Positions 7,527 to 15,009 of a stretch of 15,880 nucleotides of DNA are shown piece by piece (position 1 is the first letter of the stretch; each line of letters starts with the position of its first letter). The position numbers and the translations under genes were made by a program. Under the pieces are notes generated by a model that was not told the DNA's origin, searched no databases, and saw nothing but the letters and a program-made list of their open reading frames with translations. Origin of the DNA: JAFGJQ01 sp052034525 (GTDB lineage: Bacteria > Planctomycetota > Phycisphaerae > UBA1845); NCBI GenBank assembly GCA_052034525.1, contig JBPOIK010000002.1:1-15880 (forward strand). The letters run 5' to 3'.

Positions 7527-7555
7527 AGGTTACTTGGTTTAGCGTTCAAATGCAA
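7527..7555 (-). promoter_or_regulatory. Putative uvrA promoter
   Basis: On the minus strand, TTGCAT (7555-7550) is followed after exactly 17 bases by TAACCT (7532-7527). The start would be near 7520, leaving a leader of about 65 bases before the GTG. Both hexamers are imperfect (three of six each), so this is a candidate only. Confidence 0.3.
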
Positions 7556-7674
7556 CGCAGGAGCGGCGTGCGGCCGCAACTCCTTGTTTGACTGAAGGTT
7601 CCGCGATTCATTCACAGCTTCGATCCTCTTGCGGGTGGGAGTGGCCAGTCCGATGCCTCGGCGCACTCCAGCAT

Positions 7675-7703
7675 TTGACGCTGCCAGACCGATAACCTAG
7701 ATA
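7675..7703 (+). promoter_or_regulatory. Putative ftsK promoter
   Basis: TTGACG (7675-7680) matches the -35 consensus at five of six positions. It is followed after 17 bases by TAGATA (7698-7703). Transcription would begin near 7710, about 85 bases before the ftsK start codon, with the 12-bp palindrome at 7723-7734 just inside the transcript. Confidence 0.45.
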
Positions 7704-7722
7704 AGAAGGCGGCGGTCTGGTT

Positions 7723-7734
7723 TTCAGTACTGAA
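7723..7734. promoter_or_regulatory. Perfect 12-bp palindrome TTCAGTACTGAA (possible operator or leader hairpin)
   Basis: TTCAGTACTGAA is a perfect inverted repeat. Flanking GGTT and AACC extend it to a near-perfect hairpin (7719-7737). It sits about 13-24 bases after the predicted ftsK transcription start, in the region shared with divergent uvrA. Position and symmetry would suit a repressor site. A short RNA hairpin or chance are alternatives, and it matches no operator I can name with confidence. Confidence 0.3.
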
Positions 7735-7794
7735 ACCCCCCGAAGGCGCGGTGCGGCTTCCGATCTGCCGGGGGTGACATGGAGGTTATGTTCT

Positions 7795-10284
7795 GTGGGC
7801 GTCACGAAACGGCCTGCGTCTCGACGTCGGATTACAGTACCACTGCTGATGCTGGCGGCGTGCGCGTTCGTCTGGGCGGCACTCCTGACTTTCGACGCGG
7901 GTGATTGGCCGAGCCCCGCGCAGCACCCGCATAACAGCCCGACTCGCAATGGCTGTGGTCCGGTCGGATCGTTCGCTGCTTATCTCCTTCTGCATTTCCT
8001 CGGGGACGGCGTCTATCCGCTGGCGCTCTTTGCGACGATGGGCTCGTTCTTGTGGTTGATCCACGGATACGTAAAGAACGTCCTGCAGCGCATTTTTGGG
8101 CTGGCTCTGCTGACCGCAGGCACGGCCGCGGCGGTCCATTTGATCGCCGCGCCAGGACCGAGCACGCTGCCCATCGGCAATGGGGGGGTCGTAGGCTGTG
8201 CCTTGGGTGACCTGCTGACGGAAAACTTCTCGGCCTTGGGCACCGGGTTGATCTTGATCTGGGGGCTGATCGTCGGCTTGTTGTTCACGGCGGAAGGATG
8301 GGTGCTGCGACTGCCGGAAGTGGTGCGAAAGGTGGGCCAGGCGTCGGGCGAGGCGGTCGCGGCGGCCCGGGCGGCCGCTTCGGCCGCTGCGCCACGCCTG
8401 GCACCCGCTTCGGCGGATTTGAGGGCGGCACCGCAACCGGAGGAACCGCGGGCATTTCGGGACGAAGCGCCCGCCGAGCCCCGGATCAACGTGCATCGGC
8501 CACGCTCAAAGCCGACCCGGGATGCGGCCGACGCGCGACAGGGAAAGCTGTTCGGTATTCCAATCACAGACGAAGCGCCGGCGGAAGCAGGAGCGCCCCC
8601 CGTGTCCAAACCGGCCCCTGGGCCGTCGGCGGAGGCGGAACCGAAGCCCAGGCCGGCGCCGCCGGAACCGGATTCGCCCAAAGACCCGATCGTGCGGATC
8701 ATGGAACTCCGCAAACCCACAGTTCCCAAGGAGGCCTATCCACGGCAGTTGGACGATTGGGTGTTCCCGCCGCTGTCCCTCCTGGGTGATCCGGAGTATG
8801 CGTTCACCGCCCAGCACGAAAGCCAGGTCCGGGCCAAGGGCAAGGTGCTGGAGCAGACGCTCGAGGAGTTCCGCCTGGACGCCCGGGTCGTGGAGATCGA
8901 CACCGGCCCGGTCATCACGATGTTCGAGCTGCAGTTGGCCCCGGGGATCAAGGTCTCTCAGGTGGCCTCTCTCGCCAACGATATCGCCCGGGCGCTCAAG
9001 GCGCCTTCGGTGCGGGTCGTGGCCCCGCTGCCGGGCAAGAACACCATCGGTATCGAAGTGCCGAACCTCGACAAGGAGATCGTCCGGCTGAAGGAGCTGA
9101 TGGCGGTGGCCGGTCCGAAGGCGGAGAAGATGGGCCTGCCGCTCTTTCTGGGCAAGGACGTGTCCGGGGCGGCCCTGATCGCGGACCTGACCTCGATGCC
9201 GCATATGCTGATCGCCGGCACCACCGGCTCGGGCAAAAGCGTCTGCATCAACTCGATCATTGCCAGCATCCTGATGACGAAGCGCCCGGATCACGTGAAG
9301 CTGATTCTCGTGGACCCGAAGATGGTCGAGATGAGCCAGTTCAAGGAGGTGCCGCACCTCATGTGCCCGATCGTGACGGACATGGGCCGGGCGGAGTCCA
9401 TTCTGGAATGGGCCGTCACGAAGATGGACGAGCGGTACGAGCTTCTCGCGGAGGCGCGGGTGCGCAACATTGCGGCCTACAACCGGCTGACGGAGGAGGA
9501 GATCAACGAGCGGTTCCAGCCCACCTCGGACGACGAGCGCGCCCAGATTCCCAAGCGGCTGCCGTACATCGTGATCATCATCGACGAACTGGCGGACCTG
9601 ATGATGACCTCCGCGAAGGAGGTGGAGCATCACCTTTCCCGGCTGGCGCAGAAGTCGCGGGCGGTGGGCGTGCATATCGTCGTGGCCACGCAGCGGCCGG
9701 AAGTGAAGGTCGTTACGGGGCTCATCAAATCGAACCTGCCGTGTCGGGTGGCGTTCCGCGTGTCGTCGCGGATGGATTCGCGCATTGTGCTGGATCAGAA
9801 CGGGGCGGAAGTACTCATGGGGCAGGGAGACATGCTCTTCCTGCCGCCGGGCAGCTCGAAGCTGCTGCGCTGCCAGGGCACATACATGGACGATGTGGAG
9901 CTGCACAATGTCATCCAGTGGCTGCGCGACCGGGCCGAACCGCAGTTCCATCCGGAGCTGATGCAGATGCGGGCCAAGAACCTGGGCTCGCCGGAAGATC
10001 GGGACCCGATGTTTGACGAAGCGGTCCGCGTGGTCCTGGAGACGCAGCGCGGCAGCGTAAGCCTGTTGCAGCGCCGGTTGGGGGTGGGGTACGCGCGGGC
10101 CTCCCGTCTGATCGAGCAGATGGCCGCCGCCGGCGTTGTGGGTGACTACAAGGGCTCGCAGGCCCGCGAGGTCGCCATGACGCTGGAGGAATGGGAGCAG
10201 TTCTCCCAGAGCCAGGCTGCCACCGGAAGCGCTGCGGACGGCGACGAAGACGACGAGCCCGAGAGAGGACTCTCGCCAGAGTGA
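7795..10284 (+). CDS. ftsK: DNA translocase FtsK/SpoIIIE
   Basis: FtsK pumps chromosomal DNA through the closing septum and helps resolve chromosome dimers. The protein has 829 residues. Hydrophobic membrane segments lie at about 13-33, 59-88, 96-115 and 146-165, and a Pro/Ala/Glu-rich linker follows to about 300. The motor domain has Walker A GTTGSGKS (475-482), 'ILVDPKMVEMSQF', and Walker B 'VIIIDELADLMM' (about 592-603). 'RLAQKSRAVGVHIVVATQRP' is also characteristic. The C-terminal winged-helix gamma domain (SVSLLQRRLGVGYARASRLI) binds the polar sequences that orient translocation. GTG 7795 is chosen because GGAGG (7781-7785) lies nine bases upstream; another GTG at 7774 would add seven residues but lacks a comparable site. 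The linker is short compared with enterobacterial FtsK. It is transcribed divergently from uvrA. Confidence 0.96.
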   Translation: MGVTKRPASRRRITVPLLMLAACAFVWAALLTFDAGDWPSPAQHPHNSPTRNGCGPVGSFAAYLLLHFLGDGVYPLALFATMGSFLWLIHGYVKNVLQRIFGLALLTAGTAAAVHLIAAPGPSTLPIGNGGVVGCALGDLLTENFSALGTGLILIWGLIVGLLFTAEGWVLRLPEVVRKVGQASGEAVAAARAAASAAAPRLAPASADLRAAPQPEEPRAFRDEAPAEPRINVHRPRSKPTRDAADARQGKLFGIPITDEAPAEAGAPPVSKPAPGPSAEAEPKPRPAPPEPDSPKDPIVRIMELRKPTVPKEAYPRQLDDWVFPPLSLLGDPEYAFTAQHESQVRAKGKVLEQTLEEFRLDARVVEIDTGPVITMFELQLAPGIKVSQVASLANDIARALKAPSVRVVAPLPGKNTIGIEVPNLDKEIVRLKELMAVAGPKAEKMGLPLFLGKDVSGAALIADLTSMPHMLIAGTTGSGKSVCINSIIASILMTKRPDHVKLILVDPKMVEMSQFKEVPHLMCPIVTDMGRAESILEWAVTKMDERYELLAEARVRNIAAYNRLTEEEINERFQPTSDDERAQIPKRLPYIVIIIDELADLMMTSAKEVEHHLSRLAQKSRAVGVHIVVATQRPEVKVVTGLIKSNLPCRVAFRVSSRMDSRIVLDQNGAEVLMGQGDMLFLPPGSSKLLRCQGTYMDDVELHNVIQWLRDRAEPQFHPELMQMRAKNLGSPEDRDPMFDEAVRVVLETQRGSVSLLQRRLGVGYARASRLIEQMAAAGVVGDYKGSQAREVAMTLEEWEQFSQSQAATGSAADGDEDDEPERGLSPE

Positions 10285-10476
10285 AGCCGAGGTGCTTTTG
10301 GCCCACGGAGATCAGCCCCGTAGGGACTTCCCACCAGGAAGGTGAGCCCTCGGGCGTCGCTGCGTGCTATGCCCCGGGGGAGGAGTCTCAATTGGGCGGG
10401 TTTGTGGGCTGTGCGTCTTCTCGAAGATTGCGGTGGGTGCGGTAGGGATACGGGTTACCCCGGGCCCCTGCCGCGT

Positions 10477-10623
10477 CCCTTTCTGCCGCCCTGCAATCCG
10501 TCGTTCAACCCGATCGAACGAGGGTGGCTGGACCAGCACGCCGAGGTGTCCCGAAATCATCGCTGGCGAACGGTCGCTGGGGTGATGGACGAGGTGAGAC
10601 ACTGCCTGAAGTATCCCAACTGA
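10477..10623 (+). pseudogene. Remnant of an IS630-family (DDE) transposase, C-terminal end only
   Basis: The frame encodes PFLPPCNPSFNPIER, then GWLDQHAEVSRNHRWRT and VAGVMDEVRHCLKYPN before the stop. This matches the C-terminal catalytic region of IS630-type transposases (FLPPYxPxxNxIERxW, then HAxVTRNHxxRT), with the final catalytic Glu in 'PIER'. Nothing upstream resembles the rest of the protein: the two catalytic Asp regions are missing and ftsK ends about 190 bases before. The same frame is open from ATG 10342, but those extra residues look random. No terminal inverted repeats or target duplication were recognised, so this is an old fragment and not an active element. Confidence 0.7.
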
Positions 10624-10725
10624 GGAACACGGCGCGCCCCGCAGTGACCAGTCGCATAATCGTGGATAAAGATTCAGAGGGAGTCCTGGTATAACGCTTA
10701 TGCCTTTGCGCCTTGGAACCCTGAG

Positions 10726-10781
10726 CCCTCGATCCCTTGATCCCTTGATCCCTGGATCCCTCGGTCCCTCGATCCCTCCTA
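10726..10781. repeat. Short tandem repeat, seven 8-bp units of CCCTTGAT type
   Basis: The units are CCCTCGAT, CCCTTGAT, CCCTTGAT, CCCTGGAT, CCCTCGGT, CCCTCGAT and CCCTCCTA. Read on the minus strand, the last unit contains the TAG stop codon of the aldehyde dehydrogenase gene, so the array begins directly at the end of that coding region. The variation among units suggests an older expansion. In the 10285-10778 gap, this array and the transposase remnant are the only recognisable elements. Confidence 0.8.
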
Positions 10782-12407
10782 AAAGATGAAATCCGTTCGC
10801 AGGAATCGGGAGTGGCGGCCGGAGACGATGCGGGAGACCAGCTCCGCGTTGCTGTCCGTGGTCTTGGCGGCCACCAGGCTGCGGATACTGAAGACACGCA
10901 GGGCGTCCGAGACGCTCAACGTGTTCTCGGCCGAGTCTTTGCGGCCGGTGAAGGGAAACACGTCCGGGCCGCGCTGGCACTGGCTGTTGATGTTCAACCG
11001 GCAGAACTGGTTCACCAGCGGATCGATCAGGCGGCTCAAAGACTCCGGCTCGGTGCCGAACAGCGCCACCTGCTGACCATGCGGCGAGTTCAGCGCCCAT
11101 TGAATCACATCGGATTCCTCCTCGTACGGCACAATGGGCACCACCGGGCCGAACTGCTCCACCTGGCAGATCGGCATCTCCGGATGACACGGATACAGAA
11201 CGGCCGGGTAGAACAGCGTGTGGTCGATCGTACCCCCGCCGGCGTTTACGATTTTGGCGCCGCCGGCGAGTGCCTCGTCTATCAGGCCACGCAGCCACTG
11301 CGGCTTGCCCGCCTCCGGCAACGGAGTGATCTGCACGCCGTCTTCCCACGGCATCCCGACCACGCGACGGCTGACGGTCTCCGCAAACCGCTCCACGAAC
11401 GCATCCGCGACGGAGCGGTGGACGAAGATGATTTTAATGGCCGTGCAGCGCTGCCCGTTGTACGACAGGGCCCCGGCCACACACTCGCGGACAGCCAAAT
11501 CCAGATCGGCATGGGGGAGCACAACGCCGGGATTCTTGGCCTCCAGTCCGAGCACGCAGCGCAGCCGGTTCGGTCGCGGATGCTGATGTTTAAGAATGCT
11601 GGCCACGCGGGCCGAGCCGATGAAAGCCAGCACGCTGATCATGCCGCTGGTCATGAGGGGTCCGACGACGGTCCCCCCGTCGCCGTACACGGTGTTGACC
11701 ACGCCCGGCGGAAACGACCGGGCGAACGCCTCGAGCAGCGGCGCATGCAGCAGTACGCCGTGCTTGGGCGGCTTGAAGATGACGGGGTTACCCATGATGA
11801 TGGCGGGGATGAGCGTGGTGAAAGTCTCGTTGAGCGGATAATTGAACGGGCCCATACAGAGCGTCACGCCCAGCGGACTGCGGCGGATCTGGGCCAGGAA
11901 GCCGCTCTCCAGTGCGAAGCGCGAGCCCGCACGATCCAGTTCTTTCAGTGCGCCGATGGTCGCCGTGATGTAATCGACCGTGCGATCGAACTCACTGCGG
12001 GCGTCGGGCAGGGTCTTGCCGATCTCCCACATGAGCAGCCGGACCACCTCGTCGCGCACGGCCTGCATCCGGGGAATGAAGGCTTCGACGCAGCGGATGC
12101 GGTCGATCACGGACATGGTGGGCCACTCGCCGCAGCCGTTGTCCCAGGCCCGCACGGCCGCATCCTCGGCCTGGCGGCTCTGATCGGCCGTCATGAGCGG
12201 GTAATGGCCCAGGGCGTGCGGAGCGGTCTGCCCGCCATCCCGGATACAGAGCGGCGAAAACACCTCCTGGCACGGCCCATCCCAGGTGCGGACCTGCCCG
12301 TTCATCAGATATCGGGCGCCTTCTGCGTAGTATTTCACCTGGTGGGCCGGCGGAATCTCGTTTGCGGCGGGGAACACCGGCGCGGGAGCAGCAACGCGTG
12401 TGGACAT
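10779..12407 (-). CDS. Aldehyde dehydrogenase superfamily, GapN-like (NADP-dependent glyceraldehyde-3-phosphate dehydrogenase type)
   Basis: A 542-residue NAD(P)-dependent aldehyde dehydrogenase. Visible motifs are the oxyanion Asn in 'GPFNYPLN' (Asn189), the cofactor segment 'VIFKPPKH', the loop 'AFIGS' (261-265) and catalytic Cys321 in 'YNGQRCTAIK'. The pattern resembles non-phosphorylating GAPDHs, which oxidise glyceraldehyde-3-phosphate directly to 3-phosphoglycerate and yield NADPH without ATP. The general-base motif, usually ELGGK, reads 'GLEAK', so a Glu is present (Glu289) but two places later. The ATG at 12407 has GGAGGG six bases upstream; the frame is open to 12479, but that extension is not conserved-looking. 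The stop is embedded in the CCCTTGAT-type repeat. It lies 127 bases downstream of the VKOR-DsbA gene and may share its promoter. Substrate assignment is inferred from family resemblance. Confidence 0.85.
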   Translation of the reverse strand: MSTRVAAPAPVFPAANEIPPAHQVKYYAEGARYLMNGQVRTWDGPCQEVFSPLCIRDGGQTAPHALGHYPLMTADQSRQAEDAAVRAWDNGCGEWPTMSVIDRIRCVEAFIPRMQAVRDEVVRLLMWEIGKTLPDARSEFDRTVDYITATIGALKELDRAGSRFALESGFLAQIRRSPLGVTLCMGPFNYPLNETFTTLIPAIIMGNPVIFKPPKHGVLLHAPLLEAFARSFPPGVVNTVYGDGGTVVGPLMTSGMISVLAFIGSARVASILKHQHPRPNRLRCVLGLEAKNPGVVLPHADLDLAVRECVAGALSYNGQRCTAIKIIFVHRSVADAFVERFAETVSRRVVGMPWEDGVQITPLPEAGKPQWLRGLIDEALAGGAKIVNAGGGTIDHTLFYPAVLYPCHPEMPICQVEQFGPVVPIVPYEEESDVIQWALNSPHGQQVALFGTEPESLSRLIDPLVNQFCRLNINSQCQRGPDVFPFTGRKDSAENTLSVSDALRVFSIRSLVAAKTTDSNAELVSRIVSGRHSRFLRTDFIF

Positions 12408-12534
12408 GAAAGACCCTCCATGAAAAGCGCCAATGATGGTAGGAGCGGGCTGCCGCGGCGGCAAGAGCGCACCAACCACGCACCATACGGCCGGCGGAGC
12501 TTCGCGGAGGACGGTCGCGGAGCGGGGCGAAAAA

Positions 12535-13917
12535 TCAGTCTTCGACTGATCGGACGCCTGCGGACCGACGGTTCGCGCCGCGCGGTTGCCCGGCCCTTCT
12601 GTGGTCCAACGAGGCCGTCGGTGGCGCGGCGGTCCGCTCGACGGTCACGGCGGAAGGTTCGGCGTCGCCATGCCGCCGGGCGGCTTTCGCTTCGAACGAG
12701 TGTGCGATCGCCTGCCAGAAGTACAGATCCAGTGCGGCGGTGTTCGGAACGTGTCGGCACCCTATGAATATGCCGGGGGTGCTGGTCACGCCCCGCGCAT
12801 AGCCCAGCTCCACGTCCTCTCGAATGCGGCGCCCAACCTCGTCCGACTCCATGTCCGCGATGAACCGCTCCGGATCCAGCCGGAGCTCGCCGGCCAGCTC
12901 CCGGTAGTCGGTCAGGCGGAGTTGTTTCTGCCGCGCTCTCTGGAACAGCAGGTCATGGGCCTTCCAGAAGGCGTCGTTGCCGCCCTGGGCGCGGGCCGCT
13001 TCGGCGGCGCGGGCCGCGCGACACGCTTCCGCGTCCCCCTCATCCGGGAACCAGGGGTTGCACTCGCGGCACAACGGATAGTGCTTGAATACGATCTCCA
13101 GATGGTCCTTGAACAACGGGCGGAATTGCTCGTCCATCGATTCGGCCAACTGCCGGCAGTGCAGACACGTGAAATCACTGAACACGACCACCCGAAGGTG
13201 TTCGCGGGTGTCACCGACGGATAGCACCGGATCGTCCGGACGCGTGGAGATCTGGTTTGTGGGATCGTCCTGATATATTTCGTCCATGACTCGGGTGATG
13301 GTCTTCAGGGTTTCCGTTCGGGCCAGAACGGCCAATCCGACGACCGTCTGTCCGAGGCACACGCCCGTCAGGACTGCCGTGAGGGAGACCGCCAGCACCA
13401 ATCGAACCGATGGGTGCGACCGCGCGGGGGCGGCTATGGGGACGGGCAGCGGTTCTGCCGCGCGTCGCCGGGGCCAAAGCAGCAGCGTCAGAAGCAGAAT
13501 CAGAAAGCCGGCCGCGTGCGAGACCATACACCAGAGACACCACTGGTGAAGTCGTGTGTACATGATCACGATGAAGAAGACCGAGGCGGCCGAGCCCATC
13601 AGAACGCCGAGTGTCGGAATGATGTGCCAGTATCGCCTGTCAAATGACGGCCGGCCGATGAAAAGAAACCACAGCGTCAGTGCGGCGTAGTACAGGAACC
13701 CCCAGAACGCGGTAGGCATCCACAGGATCGTGCCCCAGCGGCTGTGCATCACCTGTTCGCAGTTGCTCACGCCTCCTTCCGAGCCCTCGCCGCAGGCAAC
13801 GGTCTGCCACGAATGACCGGGAGTGGTTGACAGATGCTCGTACAGCAGGATACCGGAGGCGAACATGCCAATCAGACTGAGAAAGACCAGTGTCGGGGTG
13901 TGCAGAGTTCGAATCAT
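12535..13917 (-). CDS. VKOR-DsbA fusion: vitamin K epoxide reductase domain plus thioredoxin-like domain
   Basis: A 460-residue membrane enzyme for disulfide-bond formation. The N-terminal VKOR domain (about 1-150) has several membrane helices, loop cysteines Cys42 and Cys53 (in 'SNCEQVMHSRWG') and active-site C127-L-W-C130. A further helix (about 171-198) leads to a DsbA-like thioredoxin domain with C251-L-H-C254 in 'FSDFTCLHC' and cis-Pro381 in 'TSTPGIFIG'. The family passes electrons from the thioredoxin partner through VKOR to quinone, so fusing both makes a self-contained oxidant of envelope proteins. Extra cysteines occur at 283, 286 (CREC) and 299. ATG 13917 is chosen: it begins the first helix, and the predicted promoter at 14020-14047 would start transcription near 14013, inside the longer GTG 14016 frame. 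The last ~50 residues are Arg/Ala-rich and unconserved-looking. Confidence 0.92.
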   Translation of the reverse strand: MIRTLHTPTLVFLSLIGMFASGILLYEHLSTTPGHSWQTVACGEGSEGGVSNCEQVMHSRWGTILWMPTAFWGFLYYAALTLWFLFIGRPSFDRRYWHIIPTLGVLMGSAASVFFIVIMYTRLHQWCLWCMVSHAAGFLILLLTLLLWPRRRAAEPLPVPIAAPARSHPSVRLVLAVSLTAVLTGVCLGQTVVGLAVLARTETLKTITRVMDEIYQDDPTNQISTRPDDPVLSVGDTREHLRVVVFSDFTCLHCRQLAESMDEQFRPLFKDHLEIVFKHYPLCRECNPWFPDEGDAEACRAARAAEAARAQGGNDAFWKAHDLLFQRARQKQLRLTDYRELAGELRLDPERFIADMESDEVGRRIREDVELGYARGVTSTPGIFIGCRHVPNTAALDLYFWQAIAHSFEAKAARRHGDAEPSAVTVERTAAPPTASLDHRRAGQPRGANRRSAGVRSVED

Positions 13918-14019
13918 GGGTGGTATTGCTTCCACTACCGCGCGCTCATGGGATCGGTGGAAACCCGCGCGACGCTCCAGTTCGCCGGGGTTCCCGCTGA
14001 GAGAGTTCCGGCTCACGTC

Positions 14020-14047
14020 ATTATCCGGCCAGTATCGGACGCGTCAA
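14020..14047 (-). promoter_or_regulatory. Strong sigma-70-type promoter for the VKOR-DsbA gene
   Basis: On the minus strand, TTGACG (14047-14042) and GATAAT (14025-14020) each match consensus at five of six positions and are 16 bases apart. The start would lie near 14013, about 95 bases before ATG 13917. The rest of the 13918-14259 gap shows no gene I recognise; the boundary of the RHS-derived DNA lies somewhere between this promoter and about 14290. Confidence 0.6.
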
Positions 14048-14259
14048 ATGCCCGCCAACTCTTGTGCCGTGACGGTCGCGCCGCCGAATCCGGCCAGTCG
14101 ATCAGTAGGACTTGAATGGACGCGATTCTTCGCGTTGGCGTACGATCGCCGGCTTGCGAACACAGCGTCAACAGCCGACACCGTTCATAAACCATGCAAG
14201 TGGCTTGTGGATGAAGCGCACATTATTCAGCCCGAACGGCAGTTACGGACTCCAACCGT

Positions 14260-15009
14260 GTGCGGGCGCGATCCGCCCGCCGCGAAGCTCCGTTCCAGAG
14301 GCTGCGCGCCATCTGTGAGCACGGCCGGTTCCTCCAGCGCGACCTCAAAGGCTACATCGACGGCGCCAAACTTCCTGTGCCGCGTGCAATTCAGCCCACC
14401 CTGCGATCGTTCGCCTTCCGGCTTGCCCTGAAGGAAGGAACCTATCACTTTGCCCTGAAAACCCCGCAGGCCGCCGCGTACGCCGGCCTGGCGTGGTCCC
14501 GTGGCGGCCCCGGCCTCCCCTCTGGCATGGGCTTCTCGGGTGATGCGGCATGGCTTTCAACCACCGCCGCCGGGCGATTCGACGCCCTGGATAGACTGGC
14601 GACTGCCGCGCGGATAAGATCAGCAGCCCCAGTTAGAGGAGCAGTCAGGACAAACGCCCAGTTGGTTGAGGAAATCGGCGCTCGCGCCGATGCTTGGGGG
14701 GCCAGACAAGGGCTTACCGGTATGGCGCGCGAGATCGGGACCGCCAAACATACCTATGCCAAGGACCTTCTGAACCGGTATCAAAGCATGTACGGCGACC
14801 GGGGACTGGTGACTGAGAGTTCTTGGCTGGGGAGGAACCCGGCGACGTACGGCACCAAGGGCAGTGTTCGCCTAGACGTTTGGGACATGAACTCTGGCGC
14901 TGTATGGGACTACAAGTTCGGCGTAACCCCAATGAGCGCCGCCCAACGTGCGAAGATCATGACGCAAGGGCCGCGCGGCATTACGTCGGTCACGGAGGTG
15001 TATCCGTGA
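14260..15009 (+). CDS. RHS-type polymorphic toxin tip (probable PD-(D/E)xK nuclease domain), 5'-truncated
   Basis: This is the C-terminal end of an RHS protein, the toxin-bearing part of a polymorphic effector used against competitors. Residues 22-36 (GRFLQRDLKGYIDGA) match the end of the RHS core. The next stretch (NLYxYVxxNPxxxxDPSGL in the family) is readable only in another frame at 14369-14428, so two compensating indels surround it. After a variable linker, residues about 160-249 form a toxin-like domain ('AKHTYAKDLLNRYQSMYGDRG'). It has 'GTKGSVRLDVWD' and 'WDYKFG', giving Asp206-x10-Asp217-x-Lys219, a PD-(D/E)xK nuclease pattern. The large RHS repeat shell is missing: the frame is closed by TGA at 14212-14214. 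The GTG at 14260 is only the first available start; ATG 14527 is another. It may be an unexpressed remnant or a reserve toxin cassette. GTGA overlap links it to the next gene. Confidence 0.65.
   Translation: MRARSARREAPFQRLRAICEHGRFLQRDLKGYIDGAKLPVPRAIQPTLRSFAFRLALKEGTYHFALKTPQAAAYAGLAWSRGGPGLPSGMGFSGDAAWLSTTAAGRFDALDRLATAARIRSAAPVRGAVRTNAQLVEEIGARADAWGARQGLTGMAREIGTAKHTYAKDLLNRYQSMYGDRGLVTESSWLGRNPATYGTKGSVRLDVWDMNSGAVWDYKFGVTPMSAAQRAKIMTQGPRGITSVTEVYP
14369..14428 (+). pseudogene. Out-of-frame RHS core segment (frameshifted)
   Basis: In the frame one base ahead of the toxin reading frame, this stretch reads NFLCRVQFS, PPCDRSP and SGLP. The spacing fits the RHS core ending NLYxYVxxNPxxxxDPSGL residue for residue, with Ser where Asp is usual. 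Removing one A from AAA at 14368-14370 and adding one G near 14424 would restore a continuous RHS-to-toxin frame. The segment is therefore part of the gene at 14260-15009 read wrongly after paired indels. Confidence 0.6.

Noticed and set aside
8506..9951. Minus-strand open frame of 481 codons opposite ftsK
   Set aside because: Antisense shadow rich in His, Arg and Leu; ftsK motifs on the plus strand account for the region fully.
10285..10476. Upstream half of the IS630 transposase
   Set aside because: No DDE-family motif is visible in any frame between the end of ftsK and 10477, so only the C-terminal remnant is reported.
10724..10781. CRISPR array
   Set aside because: The units are 8 bp with no spacers; this is a simple tandem repeat.
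10812..12767. Plus-strand open frame of 651 codons opposite the aldehyde dehydrogenase
   Set aside because: It spans two minus-strand genes and the gap between them and has shadow-frame composition.
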